21,110 nt of DNA from a virus. Location: positions 1 to 21,110 of the IMG/VR virus record IMGVR_UViG_3300036651_001444, one strand, 5' to 3'. This document shows positions 20,792 through 21,110 of the stretch, piece by piece. Positions within the stretch are counted from its first letter, which is position 1, and each line of letters opens with the position of its first letter. Position numbers and translations under genes: made by a program. Below the pieces are notes generated by a model that saw only the letters and a list, made by a program, of their open reading frames with translations, searched no databases and had not been told where the DNA came from.

Positions 20792-21110
20792 CTAGGCGAC
20801 CGCCCGTTTGCGCGCGTGCTGCGCCGCCGTGATCGCGCTGCGCGTCGTCCAGCCGACGTTTGCGGCGCAGATGTGTTGCAGGTCGCCATCGGCCGGATGC
20901 GCGTACTGCCGCGTGCTCGGCTCACCGTGCCAGGCCCGCGCGACCAGCCGCGCCGCCTGCAGTACGCGGTAGCGCCCGTGCAGGTGCACGTTGTAAGAGA
21001 GCGAGCCGTCGCCCTTTTCCAGCGGCCGGAGGATCTGTCCGCGCCAGGGTTGCGCCAGCCGCAGCAGCCGCCCGTGGCTGCTGATGAGATGGTCGGGCAG
21101 ATCGGGCGCT
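20792..21110 (-). CDS. Partial NUMOD4/HNH-like protein (start beyond right edge, about 105 aa visible)
   Basis: The frame is open from the edge to the TAG at 20792. LPDHLISSHGRLLRL fits the NUMOD4 DNA-binding motif of homing endonucleases. It is followed by YNVHLHGRYRVLQAARLVAR, then AWHGEP and a YAHPADGDLQHICAANVGWT segment like the second half of HNH_3 domains. In that family the stretch 'vHrLVA' normally has a catalytic-region His; here it is AARLVA, so activity may be lost and the protein may only bind DNA. Family placement is by eye. Confidence 0.55.
   Translation of the reverse strand, partial: APDLPDHLISSHGRLLRLAQPWRGQILRPLEKGDGSLSYNVHLHGRYRVLQAARLVARAWHGEPSTRQYAHPADGDLQHICAANVGWTTRSAITAAQHARKRAVA

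Noticed and set aside
1-21110. tRNA genes, attachment sites or insertion sequences
   Set aside because: No T-loop-like or acceptor pattern, integrase, transposase or flanking direct repeats were seen by eye.

Overview
The window is a contiguous piece of a tailed-phage genome (free phage or prophage) with high GC. It covers the DNA-packaging and head-assembly module plus a neighbouring surface/host-interaction module. Almost every gene lies on the minus strand, closely packed with TGATG/ATGA/TAGATG junctions and clear Shine-Dalgarno sequences. Only one small gene, at 11209-11403, is on the plus strand. The host is uncertain. The Thr/Pro/Ser-rich linker of the large exported protein and the GC content would fit Chloroflexota or Actinomycetota, but this is inference. 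No tRNA, CRISPR array, insertion sequence or integrase was seen.

In the direction of transcription (high to low coordinates), the window opens with the end of a NUMOD4/HNH-like protein (20792-edge) and a rho-independent terminator (20737-20763). Next comes a surface module: a zinc-ribbon protein, a small virion-type protein, an 896-residue lipoprotein with an FnIII-like domain, an exported GH5-like glycoside hydrolase, a second small virion-type protein, a lectin-like protein with eight 20-residue repeats, two more structural-type proteins and a 50-residue zinc ribbon. A ParB-like/DNA-methyltransferase fusion follows (11406-13088). Its linker DNA contains five strong, sequence-distinct inverted repeats within about 310 bp, the most unusual signal in the window. 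Between it and the terminase lies the plus-strand small gene. Its promoter carries a perfect 15-bp palindrome in the -35/-10 spacer.

The packaging and head module follows: TerS, TerL, a run of small uncharacterised proteins (several with Cys pairs), a DUF935-type portal, a fused MuF/protease/scaffold polyprotein with a nested scaffold gene, a lambda gpD-like decoration protein, a lambda gpE-like major capsid protein, and head-completion candidates running off the left edge. Together these genes package DNA (TerS/TerL through the portal), build the procapsid around the scaffold, mature it with the protease and stabilise it with the decoration protein.

A short recurrent element beginning TTCGCC, usually continuing into a GATA-containing stretch, lies before six minus-strand genes or gene groups (MTase, TerS, decoration protein and three others). 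It is a candidate phage-specific promoter or operator signal. There is no stretch of 300 bases or more without a gene.
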